DNA of 64,000 bases from DASQPR01 sp963727415 (GCA_963727415.1 CAVSGF010000002.1:2108001-2172000), one strand, 5' to 3'; positions 10,554 to 18,908 are shown, counted from the first letter of the stretch. The notes: generated by a model not told the origin, from the letters alone. Numbers and translations are program-made.

Positions 10554-11783
10554 TCAGCCCTTGACGCGGCGGCCGGCCCGCCACACCCCGGTGACATGGC
10601 CGGCGTCGGCAAGGACCGACAGGTCGGAAAGTGGATTGACGTCTAGGCAGACTACGTCGGCGTCGTAGCCGATCCGCAACTGGCCCGACTTCGGAGCCAG
10701 CCGGCCAAGCGTGTCCGGGCCGGTGGCGGTGGCCGCTTCGATCGCCTCAAGCGGAGTGAGTCCACAGTCGCCGAGGTGAGTCAGTTCATGGCCGTGGCGG
10801 CCCCAGCTGGCCACCTCGCCGGTGCTGCGCAAAGCGAGGTCGGTGCCGACGGCGATGCGTACTCCCTTGGCGTGCGCATCGGCCACGGCCTTGCGGTGAA
10901 TGTCCGCGATCGCGTCGAGCTTCGCCTGCGCGAACGGCGGTGCCGACCGGCTGGCGCGAATGTCCTCGACGATGGTGCGGGTGGGCACCAGGATGGCGCC
11001 GGTCTCCCGCATCGCGTCAGCGCACTCATCGTCGAGATAAGTGCCGTGCTCGATGGTGAGCACGCCGGCCTCCAGCGCGGCCATGATGCCGGGCTTGCCG
11101 TGGCAGTGAGCCGCGACACCGCGGTCGGCCATCCCGGCGATCTCCACGATCGTCTTCAACTCGGTGACCGTGAACTGCTGGTGGATCGGATCATCCACCT
11201 CGGACAGCACGCCCCCGGACGCGCACACCTTGATGATCTTCGCGTTGCGGCGCAGCTGCTCTCGAACCGCCCGTGCGCAGTCGTCCGGGCCGTCGGCCAG
11301 ACGGAACTCGGTCCCCTGGTGGGACATTTCATGCACCCAGGCCAGCGGATAGCTGTGCAGGTCGCCGTGGCCGCCGGTGGTGCTCAGCACGGCACCCGCA
11401 GGGTAGATCGCCGGGCCCTCGACCGTGCCCTCTCCGACCGCGCGGGCGAGCGTCGTTCCGAGACCGCCCATCTCCCGCACACTGGTGAAGCCCGCGTCCA
11501 GCGCGGCTCGCAGGTCGGCACCGGCGCGCAGCGCCCGCAACTCGCTCGGCACCAGCGGCAGTTGGGCGAGATCCAACGAGGTGGCACCCATCAGGTGTAC
11601 GTGACAGTCCCACATTCCCGGCATCACCGCGGCGGTGGACGTCACCTCGGCTCCGGGTGTGTCCGGCGCGCCGGCACGTGGTCCGGCGTACTCGATAACC
11701 GGTCCGTCCAGCACGACGACCCCGTCACTGATGGGCTCACCACGGCCGGGAATCAGAGTGTCCGCCTCGATGCGCTGACGCAT
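10554..11783 (-). CDS. amidohydrolase-superfamily metal-dependent hydrolase
   Basis: A 409-residue TIM-barrel amidohydrolase. Visible metal ligands are the HxH of MPGMWDCHVHLMG (about residues 55-65), the likely carboxylated lysine of IIKVCASGGV, histidines in GVAAHCHGKPG and LTIEHGTYLDDE, and the aspartate of IAVGTDLAL. The overall pattern matches the imidazolonepropionase/Xaa-Pro dipeptidase-like branch of the superfamily, so a cyclic amide or a small peptide is the likely substrate; the exact one cannot be read. ATG at 11783 has no clear ribosome binding site. A 10-bp perfect palindrome, GTTAGCTAAC, lies 5 bases upstream. It is followed by the LAL regulator gene and preceded by a 329-base gap after pheT. 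It appears to be part of an accessory insertion between pheT and argC. Confidence 0.85.
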   Translation of the reverse strand: MRQRIEADTLIPGRGEPISDGVVVLDGPVIEYAGPRAGAPDTPGAEVTSTAAVMPGMWDCHVHLMGATSLDLAQLPLVPSELRALRAGADLRAALDAGFTSVREMGGLGTTLARAVGEGTVEGPAIYPAGAVLSTTGGHGDLHSYPLAWVHEMSHQGTEFRLADGPDDCARAVREQLRRNAKIIKVCASGGVLSEVDDPIHQQFTVTELKTIVEIAGMADRGVAAHCHGKPGIMAALEAGVLTIEHGTYLDDECADAMRETGAILVPTRTIVEDIRASRSAPPFAQAKLDAIADIHRKAVADAHAKGVRIAVGTDLALRSTGEVASWGRHGHELTHLGDCGLTPLEAIEAATATGPDTLGRLAPKSGQLRIGYDADVVCLDVNPLSDLSVLADAGHVTGVWRAGRRVKG

Positions 11784-11787
11784 GGCA

Positions 11788-11797
11788 GTTAGCTAAC
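11788..11797. promoter_or_regulatory. 10-bp palindrome immediately upstream of the amidohydrolase start
   Basis: GTTAGCTAAC is its own reverse complement and ends 4 bases before the ATG. It could be an operator, or its TAGCTA core could act as a -10 element of a nearly leaderless transcript. A TATAAG hexamer near 11829-11834 on the minus strand is an alternative -10. Confidence 0.3.
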
Positions 11798-12003
11798 CTG
11801 GTCGCATCCCGATCGGGCAAGGGCAAGGCTTATAACTCTTGGGCCCGACTTTGGGAACCCTCGCTGCTGCTACCCAGACAATTGTTATCAACTCGGGCCG
11901 ATCTCACGCTGCCCGTCAGATCCGGCATGGGTTGTCCGATTGATGTTATTCACGATGATTGGCGGCTTCGCTCCGTCAACGTGACGGCGCCGCCGCCGGC
12001 CAC

Positions 12004-12057
12004 GAGATCTCCGGTGGTCAGGTCTTCTTGGTCGAAGAACCATCCACCGGAGACCTC
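12004..12057. terminator. long inverted repeat downstream of pheT
   Basis: GAGATCTCCGGTGG (12004-12017) and CCACCGGAGACCTC (12044-12057) pair at 13 of 14 positions. Inside the loop TTCTT and AAGAA form a second nested stem around GGTCG. It lies about 55 bases past the pheT stop in the direction of pheT transcription, so a terminator is likely; there is no U-run. Confidence 0.45.
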
Positions 12058-12112
12058 GCTGCCGATCGACTACCGACGTACCTCAATGTCCTCAACGCCC
12101 GCGAAACGCGGC

Positions 12113-14587
12113 CTAGGCCCCGCGCAACGTCGCCCCGAACCGCTCGGCCGCGAGCGCCACCGCCGCGTCGCGGGCGACGACCGCCTCCTCAACCGTCAAG
12201 GTGCGGTCCGGTGCCCGGAAGGTCAGCGCATACGCCAGCGATTTGCGCTCATCACCCAGCGAGGACGAGGAGTAGACGTCGAACAGGCGCACCGACTCCA
12301 GCAGCGGCCCGGCACCCTCGACCAGCGTCGTCTCGACATCGCCTGCCGCGATCGTGGCCGGCACCACCAGCGCCACATCGATCAGCGCCGGCGGGTAGTT
12401 GGACAGTGGCCGGGCCATGACCGTACCCGGCAGCGGGATCGCGTCCAGCGAGATCTCCATCGCGCAGGTACGATCCGGAATCTCGAAGGCGCGACACACC
12501 GACGGGTGCAGCTCACCGGCGTACCCGACGACGGTGTCGCCGACCACGATCGCGGCACACCGACCCGGGTGCCACGGGGCCTCGGCCGCCGCGCGCACCA
12601 CCGGGACCGCGCCCGCGGCGACGACCGCGGTACGAGCCGCCTCGATCGCGTCCTGCCAGCCGTACCCGCGACCGTCTCCCCACCAGCCAACCGGATCCCG
12701 CTGGCCGGTCATCACGGCGGCGACGTGCCAAGGCTGGTCCGGTAGCGCGGCGTCGATCGTCGCCAGGGACACGTCCGACGGGCGCTCGGTCACTCCGACG
12801 ATCGGCGGCTCCGGCATCTCGGCGGACGGCTGGAACACCAGGCTCATCTCGTAGATCCCGACGTCGCGGTGCCCGCGTCCGAGATTGCGGCGCAGCGTGC
12901 CGAGCAACGGCGGCAACAGCAACGTGCGCAGCAGCGGCTCCTCGTCGCTGAGTGGGTTCACCACCCGCATCGCGAGCCGGCGCGGGTCGTCGGCGGCCAT
13001 GCCCAACTGGTCGAAGACCGATGGCGCTACGAACGGGTAGCAGAGCACTTCGACGTAGCCGGCCTCGGCCAGAGCCCGGCCCACCGTCCGCCGCCGCTTC
13101 TGGGTGGCGGTCAGGCCCGATCCGGGGCGCAACGGCGGCAGGACGCTGGGGACCTCGTCGTATCCCGCAAGACGCACCACTTCTTCGACCAGTTCGATCG
13201 GCTCGGTGAGGTCCGGCCGCCAGGTGGGCGGCACCACGTCGAGCACCGGGCCGGTGCCGGATACCTGGCAGCCGAGCTCGGTCAGCAGCGCGGTGACCTG
13301 CTGCGGCGGGTAGTGCACACCGGAGATACGCGACGGATGCTCCACGTCCAGCGGGATCGAAGTCGGCTCGGCCACGGTGTTGACATCCGTGAGGCCGGGC
13401 TCGACCGTGCCGCCGCCGTACTCCACCAGCAATGACACCGCTCGCGCCAGCGCCACCAGGGTGAGTTCCGTATCGACTCCGCGCTCGAACCGCTTGGACG
13501 CCTCAGACGGCAGCTTGTGCCGCCGGGCGGTGTGCGCCACCGACAGCGGTGCCCAGTGCGCCGCCTCGAACAGCACATCCGTGGTGCTGTCGCTGATCTC
13601 AGTCGACGCACCACCCATCACCGCGGCCAGCGAAATGACTCCGGAGTCGTCGGTGATCACCATGTCATTACCGTCGAGGTCGCGGACCGTACCGTCCAGG
13701 GTGGCCAGTTTCTCGCCGGTCCCTGCCCGCCGGACGACCAGAGGTCCGGCCAGCTTGCCCAGGTCGAACGCGTGCATCGGCTGGCCCAGGTCCATCATCA
13801 CGTAATTGGTGATGTCGACCAGCAGCGAGATCGGGCGCATGCCGGCCGCGATCAGCCGCTGCTTCATCCAGTCCGGGGACGACGCCGTCAACGAGACACC
13901 GCGGACCGCGACCGCGCTGAACCGGTCGCAACCCAGCGGGTCCTCGACCCGGATGTCGTACCCCCCGGGCGCGGGCTTGAGCGGCTCGATCGCCAGGGCC
14001 GGGTCCCGGTACGGCAGCGACAACGAATGCGCCAGTTCCCGGGCCACCCCCCGCGCGGAGAAGCAGTACCCGCGATCGGGCGTGATCGCCAGCTCGATGA
14101 TCAGCTCATCCATGCCGATCACCTGCCTGGCGTCGTCACCGGGCCGGGCGTCGCCCGTCGTCTCCGGCGCGATCACCATGATCCCGGAGTGATCGTCGCC
14201 GAGCCCGAGTTCCCGGGCCGAGCAGATCATGCCGGCCGACATCCGGCCGTAGGTCTTCCGCTCACCGATGGCGAAGTCGCCGGGCAGCACCGCGCCCGGC
14301 ATGGCGACCACGACCAGGTCACCCTCCGCGAAGTTGCGCGCGCCGCAGACGATCGACTGCGGATGCGGGTTACCAACGTCGACCATGCAGTGCCGGATCG
14401 GCTTCTTGAAGCCGGTGAGTTCCTCGATCGACAACACCTTGCCGAGCACCAGCGGCCCGGTGACCGCCCCGCCCAGATCGGTCATCTCCTCGACCTCGAG
14501 GCCGATCCGGACCAGCGCCTTCTCCAGCGTGTCCGGATCAGCGGGCGCGTCGACGTAGTCACGCAGCCACGACAGCGAAACTCGCAT
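12113..14587 (-). CDS. pheT: phenylalanyl-tRNA synthetase beta subunit
   Basis: Beta subunit of the alpha2-beta2 enzyme that charges tRNA-Phe. 824 residues. Domains in order: N-terminal MRVSLSWLRDYVDAP, tRNA-binding EMAP-like domain (about 40-150), B3/B4 editing domain with DITNYVMMDLGQPMHAFD, B5 domain, a catalytic-like core and a C-terminal anticodon-binding ferredoxin domain (RPLSNYPPALIDVALVVP onward). I use ATG 14587, not the upstream in-frame codon at 14632, because homology begins there; pheS ends 4 bases before. Normally argC follows closely in this group; here an accessory patch intervenes. Confidence 0.96.
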   Translation of the reverse strand: MRVSLSWLRDYVDAPADPDTLEKALVRIGLEVEEMTDLGGAVTGPLVLGKVLSIEELTGFKKPIRHCMVDVGNPHPQSIVCGARNFAEGDLVVVAMPGAVLPGDFAIGERKTYGRMSAGMICSARELGLGDDHSGIMVIAPETTGDARPGDDARQVIGMDELIIELAITPDRGYCFSARGVARELAHSLSLPYRDPALAIEPLKPAPGGYDIRVEDPLGCDRFSAVAVRGVSLTASSPDWMKQRLIAAGMRPISLLVDITNYVMMDLGQPMHAFDLGKLAGPLVVRRAGTGEKLATLDGTVRDLDGNDMVITDDSGVISLAAVMGGASTEISDSTTDVLFEAAHWAPLSVAHTARRHKLPSEASKRFERGVDTELTLVALARAVSLLVEYGGGTVEPGLTDVNTVAEPTSIPLDVEHPSRISGVHYPPQQVTALLTELGCQVSGTGPVLDVVPPTWRPDLTEPIELVEEVVRLAGYDEVPSVLPPLRPGSGLTATQKRRRTVGRALAEAGYVEVLCYPFVAPSVFDQLGMAADDPRRLAMRVVNPLSDEEPLLRTLLLPPLLGTLRRNLGRGHRDVGIYEMSLVFQPSAEMPEPPIVGVTERPSDVSLATIDAALPDQPWHVAAVMTGQRDPVGWWGDGRGYGWQDAIEAARTAVVAAGAVPVVRAAAEAPWHPGRCAAIVVGDTVVGYAGELHPSVCRAFEIPDRTCAMEISLDAIPLPGTVMARPLSNYPPALIDVALVVPATIAAGDVETTLVEGAGPLLESVRLFDVYSSSSLGDERKSLAYALTFRAPDRTLTVEEAVVARDAAVALAAERFGATLRGA

Positions 14588-14591
14588 CGAA

Positions 14592-15698
14592 CTATGCCCC
14601 CATCCCGAATTCGCGGCTGAACCGCACGTCACCCTCGGCCATTTCGCGCACGCTGCCGCCGTTACGCACCATCAGGGTGCGGTCGATACCCATCCCGAAC
14701 GCGAATCCGGTGTACACCTCGGGGTCGATTCCACACGCCACGAGCACGTGCGGGTTGACCATGCCGCAGCCGCCCCACTCCACCCAGCGCGGGCCGTCGC
14801 GGTGCCGCGGAAACCACACGTCGAACTCCGCCGACGGCTCGGTGAACGGGAAATAGGACGGACGCCAGCGCGTCTTGGCCTCCGGCCCGAGCATGGCGCG
14901 GGCGAAATGGTCCAGCGTCCCTTTCAGGTGCGCCATGGTGATGCCCTTGTCCACTACCAGTCCCTCGACCTGGTGGAACACCGGCGAGTGGGTGGCGTCC
15001 AGCTCATCGGTCCGGTACACCCGGCCGGGGCAGACGATCGCGATCGGGGGCTGCTTGCGCAGCATGGTCCGGGCCTGAACCGGCGACGTGTGGGTCCGCA
15101 GGACCAGACCGGTGTCACTGTCGGCGGGCGATCCGGCCAGTGGCTCGACGACGCGCGCCAGCGAAGCGATGTAGAACGTGTCCATCATCGTCCGGGCCGG
15201 GTGGTCGGGCAGGAAGTTGAGGGCGTCGAAGTTGTACCACTCGGATTCCAGCTCGGGACCCTCGGCGATCTCGAACCCCATGCTGATGAACAGGTCGCCG
15301 ATGTCCTCCATCAGCGTGGTGAGCGGATGCCGGGCACCGCGTGGGCGGCGGTCCCACGGCAGCGATACGTCGACCGTCTCCTCGGCCAGCATGCGCGCGG
15401 CGGCCTCGGCCGCAAGCACCTCGCGGCGAGCGTTCAGCAGGCCCTGGATGGCCTTGAAGGCGGCGTTCACCCGCTGGCCGGCTTCCGCCTTGGCGGCCGG
15501 CGGAAGCGAGCCGATCTCCCGGCGGGCCAGCGACACCGCGGCGCGATCGCCGAGGTGGGCGACCTTCAGGGCGGCCAGCGCCTCCAGGTCGGGGGCACCG
15601 GCGATGGCCTTCTCGGCCTCCGCCACCGCGTCGTCGAGCTTGGCCGGATCAAGCGCGGCGGCCTGTTTCGGATCGTACGGATCATTCCGATATGTCAT
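14592..15698 (-). CDS. pheS: phenylalanyl-tRNA synthetase alpha subunit
   Basis: Catalytic subunit. N-terminal coiled-coil arm (residues about 15-90) that contacts tRNA, then the class II core with HPLTTLMEDIGDLFISMGFE, motif 2 around VYRTDELDATHSPVFHQ and motif 3 GFAFGMGIDRTLMVRNG. About 368 residues. The ATG at 15698 is preferred over the one at 15716 because GGGAG lies 7 bases upstream of it. A TAGACT -10 hexamer at 15727-15732 places a likely transcription start about 20 bases before the start codon. In an operon with pheT. Confidence 0.96.
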   Translation of the reverse strand: MTYRNDPYDPKQAAALDPAKLDDAVAEAEKAIAGAPDLEALAALKVAHLGDRAAVSLARREIGSLPPAAKAEAGQRVNAAFKAIQGLLNARREVLAAEAAARMLAEETVDVSLPWDRRPRGARHPLTTLMEDIGDLFISMGFEIAEGPELESEWYNFDALNFLPDHPARTMMDTFYIASLARVVEPLAGSPADSDTGLVLRTHTSPVQARTMLRKQPPIAIVCPGRVYRTDELDATHSPVFHQVEGLVVDKGITMAHLKGTLDHFARAMLGPEAKTRWRPSYFPFTEPSAEFDVWFPRHRDGPRWVEWGGCGMVNPHVLVACGIDPEVYTGFAFGMGIDRTLMVRNGGSVREMAEGDVRFSREFGMGA

Positions 15699-15726
15699 GA
15701 GGTCTCCCACATCCATTAACCGGGAA

Positions 15727-15732
15727 AGTCTA
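15727..15732 (-). promoter_or_regulatory. probable pheS -10 element
   Basis: TAGACT on the minus strand, about 29 bases before the pheS ATG. It would give a short leader containing the GGGAG ribosome binding site. No good -35 is seen at 17-18 bases spacing. Confidence 0.45.
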
Positions 15733-15872
15733 GTGGTCGCCGCGGACGAGAGCGCGGACAGGAGGCGCAGCGGGTGCTTCCTTCGGCAAACGAGCGAGGA
15801 TAGCGCCTGCCGGCATCGGTTCGTGGCGCGCGGCGCGGCCGCTGCCCGCCGGCGTGGGAGTGGGAAACGCAG

Positions 15873-15929
15873 TCAGTTCCGCCGCCCGCCACCGGCGGGC
15901 CGCATAAAGCTCTGAACGGAACGGCGCAT
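15873..15929 (-). CDS. possible leaderless 18-codon ORF upstream of pheS
   Basis: MRRSVQSFMRPAGGGRRN followed by TGA. A TAGAGT hexamer at 15937-15942 lies 7 bases before the ATG, so a transcript could start on the A of the start codon. Within it GCCCGCC-GGT-GGCGGGC makes a tight hairpin (about 15884-15900). It lies about 175 bases before pheS. It has only one phenylalanine codon, so classical Phe attenuation is unlikely. It may instead be the 3' region of the upstream methyltransferase gene with a terminator. Confidence 0.3.
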   Translation of the reverse strand: MRRSVQSFMRPAGGGRRN

Positions 15930-15988
15930 GCGCGACACTCTAGCCGATCCGACAGCGGCGACGCATATCAGAAACGACCCGGGCCACG

Positions 15989-16804
15989 TCAGACCCGGTG
16001 CGCGCGGGCGCTCGCATAGAGGCAGACCGCGGCCGCGGCGGCCAGATTCAGGCTCTCGGCCCTGCCATGCACCGGCACCCGGACCCGGGCATCGGCCGCC
16101 GCGGTCAGGTCGGCCGGCAACCCGTGCGCCTCCGACCCGAACACCCACGCGGTACGCCCGGCCAGTGCGCCGTCGTCGGCCAGCGTGTCCAGATCCGTCT
16201 CGCCATACCCGTCGGCCGCCAGCACGGTCAGTCCGGCATCGCGCAGAACGGTCATCACCCGCAATGGCTCGTGCGCCCTCACCACATCCACATGGAAGAT
16301 GCTTCCGGCGCTGGCCCGCACACACTTGCCGTTGTACGGATCCACCGTGTCGCCGGCGAAGATTACCGCCTCCGCGCCGGCCGCGTCGGCGGTACGCAGT
16401 ACGGTGCCGGCGTTGCCCGGATCGCGGATACCGGCCAGAACGGCGACCAGCCGCGGCCGCTCGGCGAGCGCGTGCCCGAGCGAGGTGTCCAGATGCCTGC
16501 ACACCGCGACCACGCCCTGCGGGGTGACCGTCTCGGCAAGCGCGGCCAGCCCGCCACCGGTCACCCGGGAGATCCGGGCCTGGGCCGCCTGGGCAGCGTC
16601 GACGAGGTCCCGATGGCGGTCGAGCGCATCGTCGGTGGCGAACAACTCGACCACGAGATCGGGACGGTCCAGCGCCTCGCGTACCGCCTGCGGCCCCTCG
16701 GCCAGGAACAGGCTCTGCTGATCGCGGTCGCGGCGGCGCTGCAGTCGCCGGGCAGCAACAACCCGGGGGGTCCGCGCTGTGAACGGAGCGCCCCCGGGCT
16801 GCAT
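15989..16804 (-). CDS. TrmH/SpoU-family RNA 2'-O-ribose methyltransferase
   Basis: SAM-dependent methylation of rRNA or tRNA. 271 residues. An N-terminal substrate-binding domain (about 15-110) is followed by the knotted SPOUT domain with its three motifs: AVLAGIRDPGNAGTVLRTAD, WVFGSEAHGLPADL and ESLNLAAAAAVCLYA. The ATG at 16804 lies just after rplT; the longer frame upstream overlaps rplT and is rejected. Synteny (infC-rpmI-rplT-methyltransferase-pheST) is the standard actinobacterial arrangement. Target nucleotide unknown; TsnR-like 23S methylation is one option. Confidence 0.9.
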   Translation of the reverse strand: MQPGGAPFTARTPRVVAARRLQRRRDRDQQSLFLAEGPQAVREALDRPDLVVELFATDDALDRHRDLVDAAQAAQARISRVTGGGLAALAETVTPQGVVAVCRHLDTSLGHALAERPRLVAVLAGIRDPGNAGTVLRTADAAGAEAVIFAGDTVDPYNGKCVRASAGSIFHVDVVRAHEPLRVMTVLRDAGLTVLAADGYGETDLDTLADDGALAGRTAWVFGSEAHGLPADLTAAADARVRVPVHGRAESLNLAAAAAVCLYASARAHRV

Positions 16805-16824
16805 GCGTGTGTTACTGATGGCGG

Positions 16825-17217
16825 CTACGCGGCCTGCGCCGCGGCGCCGCCGATGCCCTCGGCCTGCACGGCCTTGCGGGCGATCTCGACGATGGCGGTG
16901 AAAGCCGCCGCGTCGTTGACCGCCATGTCGGCAAGGATCTTGCGGTCGACTTCGATGCCGGCCAGCTTCAGACCCTGGATCATGCGGTTGTACGTCATGC
17001 CGTTCGCGCGCGCACCGGCGTTGATCCGGGTGATCCACAACTGGCGGAAGTCGCCCTTGCGGTCGCGGCGGTCCCGGTACGAGTACTGCATTGAGTGGAG
17101 CATCTGCTCCTTGGCCTTGCGGTACAGCCGCGAGCGCTGGCCGCGGTAGCCGCTTGCGCCCTCCAGGACGGTACGGCGCTTCTTCTGGGCGTTGACCGCC
17201 CGCTTGACGCGTGCCAC
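16825..17217 (-). CDS. rplT: 50S ribosomal protein L20
   Basis: Binds 23S rRNA early in 50S assembly. 130 residues, starting MARVKRAVNAQKKRRTVLE, with the highly basic N-terminal helix (GYRGQRSRLYRKAKEQ) and globular C-terminal domain (QLWITRINAGARANGMTYNR). It has a short alanine-rich C-terminal tail. Third gene of infC-rpmI-rplT. Confidence 0.97.
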   Translation of the reverse strand: MARVKRAVNAQKKRRTVLEGASGYRGQRSRLYRKAKEQMLHSMQYSYRDRRDRKGDFRQLWITRINAGARANGMTYNRMIQGLKLAGIEVDRKILADMAVNDAAAFTAIVEIARKAVQAEGIGGAAAQAA

Positions 17218-17249
17218 GTCGGTCTCCTATTCGTCTTCAGTGGCGCGCG

Positions 17250-17444
17250 TTAGCGGCCGAGCAGCTTCTTGACCCGCTTGAGGTCGGCCTTGGCGACCAA
17301 GACGTCGGTGTCCAGGCGGCGCTTCTGCGAGCCCGACTTATGCACGAACTTGTGCACGTTGTTCGCCGACTGCGTCATGATCTTTCCGGTCCCAGTGACC
17401 CGGGTCCGCTTCTTCATCCCGGAGTGGGGCTTCATCTTCGGCAT
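17250..17444 (-). CDS. rpmI: 50S ribosomal protein L35
   Basis: 64 residues. Shows the family pattern MPKMKPHSGMKKRTRVTGTG at the start and a lysine/arginine-rich C terminus (ADLKRVKKLLGR). Lies 12 bases after infC and 33 bases before rplT, so the three are one transcript. Confidence 0.97.
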   Translation of the reverse strand: MPKMKPHSGMKKRTRVTGTGKIMTQSANNVHKFVHKSGSQKRRLDTDVLVAKADLKRVKKLLGR

Positions 17445-17456
17445 TACGCTGTCTCC

Positions 17457-18053
17457 CTATTGGTCGCCCGGTGCCTGCTCGGTCGCGGCGGGCGCGTCGC
17501 CGGTCGCCTCGGTGCCGTTGGCGGCCTTGGACGCGGTCTTCGCATTCCGGTGCGGGGCGATCACCATGATCATGTTACGGCCGTCTTGCTTGGGTGAGGC
17601 TTCGACGAAGCCCAGGTCGGCGATCTCCTCGGAAAGCTTGCGCAGCAGCCGGAAGCCCAGCTCCGGGCGGGACTGCTCGCGGCCGCGGAACATGATCGTG
17701 ACCTTGACCTTGTCACCGGCCTTGAGGAAGCGCACGACGTGACCCTTCTTGGTCTCATAGTCGTGCGAATCGATCTTCGGCCGGAGCTTCATCTCCTTGA
17801 TGACGGTCTGTTGCTGGTTGCGCCGGGCCTCCCGGGCCTTCAGTGCGCTCTCGTACTTGAACTTGCCGAAGTCCATGAGCTTGCACACCGGCGGGCGGGC
17901 CATGGGCGCGACTTCGACCAGGTCCAGATCGACGTCCGCGGCCAGTTGAAGCGCGCGCTCCAGTGAGACGATGCCCACTTGCTCGCCTTCGGGGCCGACC
18001 AGGCGGACCTCTCGTGACCGGATCTGATCGTTGATGCGTGGTTCGACGCTGAT
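17457..18053 (-). CDS. infC: translation initiation factor IF-3, probable AUC start
   Basis: Keeps 30S subunits free of 50S and checks the start codon and initiator tRNA. About 198 residues: N domain (EPRINDQIRSREVRLVGPEG), linker rich in lysine and arginine, C domain (KEMKLRPKIDSHDYETKKGH) and an alanine-rich tail unlike E. coli. No ATG or GTG occurs at the homologous N terminus. ATC at 18053-18051 is preceded by GAGGAGG (18058-18064) and begins I-S-V-E-P-R-I-N, which is where other IF-3 proteins start. Atypical AUU/AUC starts are known for infC and allow IF-3 to repress itself. An upstream in-frame start near 18113 is the annotation alternative. Confidence 0.93.
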   Translation of the reverse strand: MSVEPRINDQIRSREVRLVGPEGEQVGIVSLERALQLAADVDLDLVEVAPMARPPVCKLMDFGKFKYESALKAREARRNQQQTVIKEMKLRPKIDSHDYETKKGHVVRFLKAGDKVKVTIMFRGREQSRPELGFRLLRKLSEEIADLGFVEASPKQDGRNMIMVIAPHRNAKTASKAANGTEATGDAPAATEQAPGDQ

Positions 18054-18452
18054 GGGGCCTCCTCGAGTCGGTACATAGTTTCGACCGACCCAAAAACGTT
18101 CGGGCCCCGGCACATATGCCGCGGCCCGCTCGACCGGTCATCGCGCCGCACCCATCGGGGGCACAACACACAGGCCACCGCATCCGCCGAACGGTCCGTG
18201 GGCCGGGGCCCGAGACCGAACTAGCCGATCATGGTGGCCGACCGGGACCCGGGAAACTCTTCATGGTCGCTCGGGTGGGAGCGGGTGCTCCTCTTGGGAC
18301 TGACCATCGAATGCTCTTGATCTGGATTGCCACCGGGGCGTGAAAGCCCCGAGCGTGCCAGACCCAGCGCACACGGCGGTGCAGTGGTCGACCAAAAAAG
18401 TCTAGCAGACCCCCGGAACGGCCTCAGCGGGCGTCCGCAACCGCGTCGATCA
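18054..18452 (-). promoter_or_regulatory. infC operon promoter and long leader
   Basis: A 399-base gap with no credible gene. A TAGACT -10 hexamer on the minus strand lies at 18399-18404, giving a predicted leader of about 340 bases before infC. Inside it CGGGGC-GTGAAA-GCCCCG forms a 6-bp hairpin at 18334-18351, and GC-rich self-complementary stretches occur near 18180-18260. Long leaders in front of infC-rpmI-rplT are often used for feedback by L20 or IF-3, but no known motif is recognised here. Confidence 0.45.
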
Positions 18453-18908
18453 TCAGGCCGGCGTTTCCGAGGCGGCCAGCATCGCCCGCAAGCCGCGCAC
18501 CGCGTTCACCGCGTACTCCTTGTCGGCGGCCTGCACCGCCATGACGGCGATCACGTCATCGTCGGCGAGATCCAGGGTTACCCACGGATTGCCCCGATCG
18601 AACCGGACCGCCGCGATCATCGACCACGGCAGCTCTCGCCAGCCCAGCAGGTTCCGGACTCGTAGCCCGTCCCGATCGGCGATCACCACGGGGCGCGCGA
18701 ACAGCAACACACCGGCCGCGGCGATCAGGCCGAGTATGATCATCGCCACCTGGTCCTCCGGCCGGAACATGCTCTTGCCACTGTCGGTCTTGCCGGTCAG
18801 CAGCACCGCCACCACGGTGAACACCACGATGATGAGTCCGGCCAGCACGAAGGCGACCATCCGGCCACGCTGAGGCCGGGCGGTCAAGGTCTGTGGAGCA
18901 TCGGTCAC
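18453..18908 (-). CDS. two-pass membrane protein with a bacterial PH-like domain
   Basis: 151 residues. Two membrane segments (about residues 16-37 and 56-73) are followed by a small beta domain (ADRDGLRVRNLLGWRELPWS, NPWVTLDLADDDVIAVMAVQ) that matches the PH-domain proteins commonly found between hisG and infC in actinobacteria. The domain faces the cytoplasm. Function unknown. Genomic neighbours are translation and histidine genes, which says little about its job. Confidence 0.8.
   Translation of the reverse strand: MTDAPQTLTARPQRGRMVAFVLAGLIIVVFTVVAVLLTGKTDSGKSMFRPEDQVAMIILGLIAAAGVLLFARPVVIADRDGLRVRNLLGWRELPWSMIAAVRFDRGNPWVTLDLADDDVIAVMAVQAADKEYAVNAVRGLRAMLAASETPA

Larger units (their letters stand above)
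11784..12112. other. 329-base intergenic region between pheT and the amidohydrolase gene
   Basis: No convincing gene. It is less G+C-rich than its surroundings near 11820-11960 (TTATAACTCTT, AATTGTTATCAAC, TTGATGTTATTCACGATGATT), consistent with promoter DNA. On the minus strand a 39-codon open stretch without a start codon (about 11957-12076, containing GGWFFDQEDLTTGDLV) looks protein-like and may be a remnant. A strong hairpin lies at 12004-12057. Confidence 0.5.

Noticed and set aside
15699..15872. T-box riboswitch before pheS
   Set aside because: No specifier loop, T-box sequence or antiterminator could be found.
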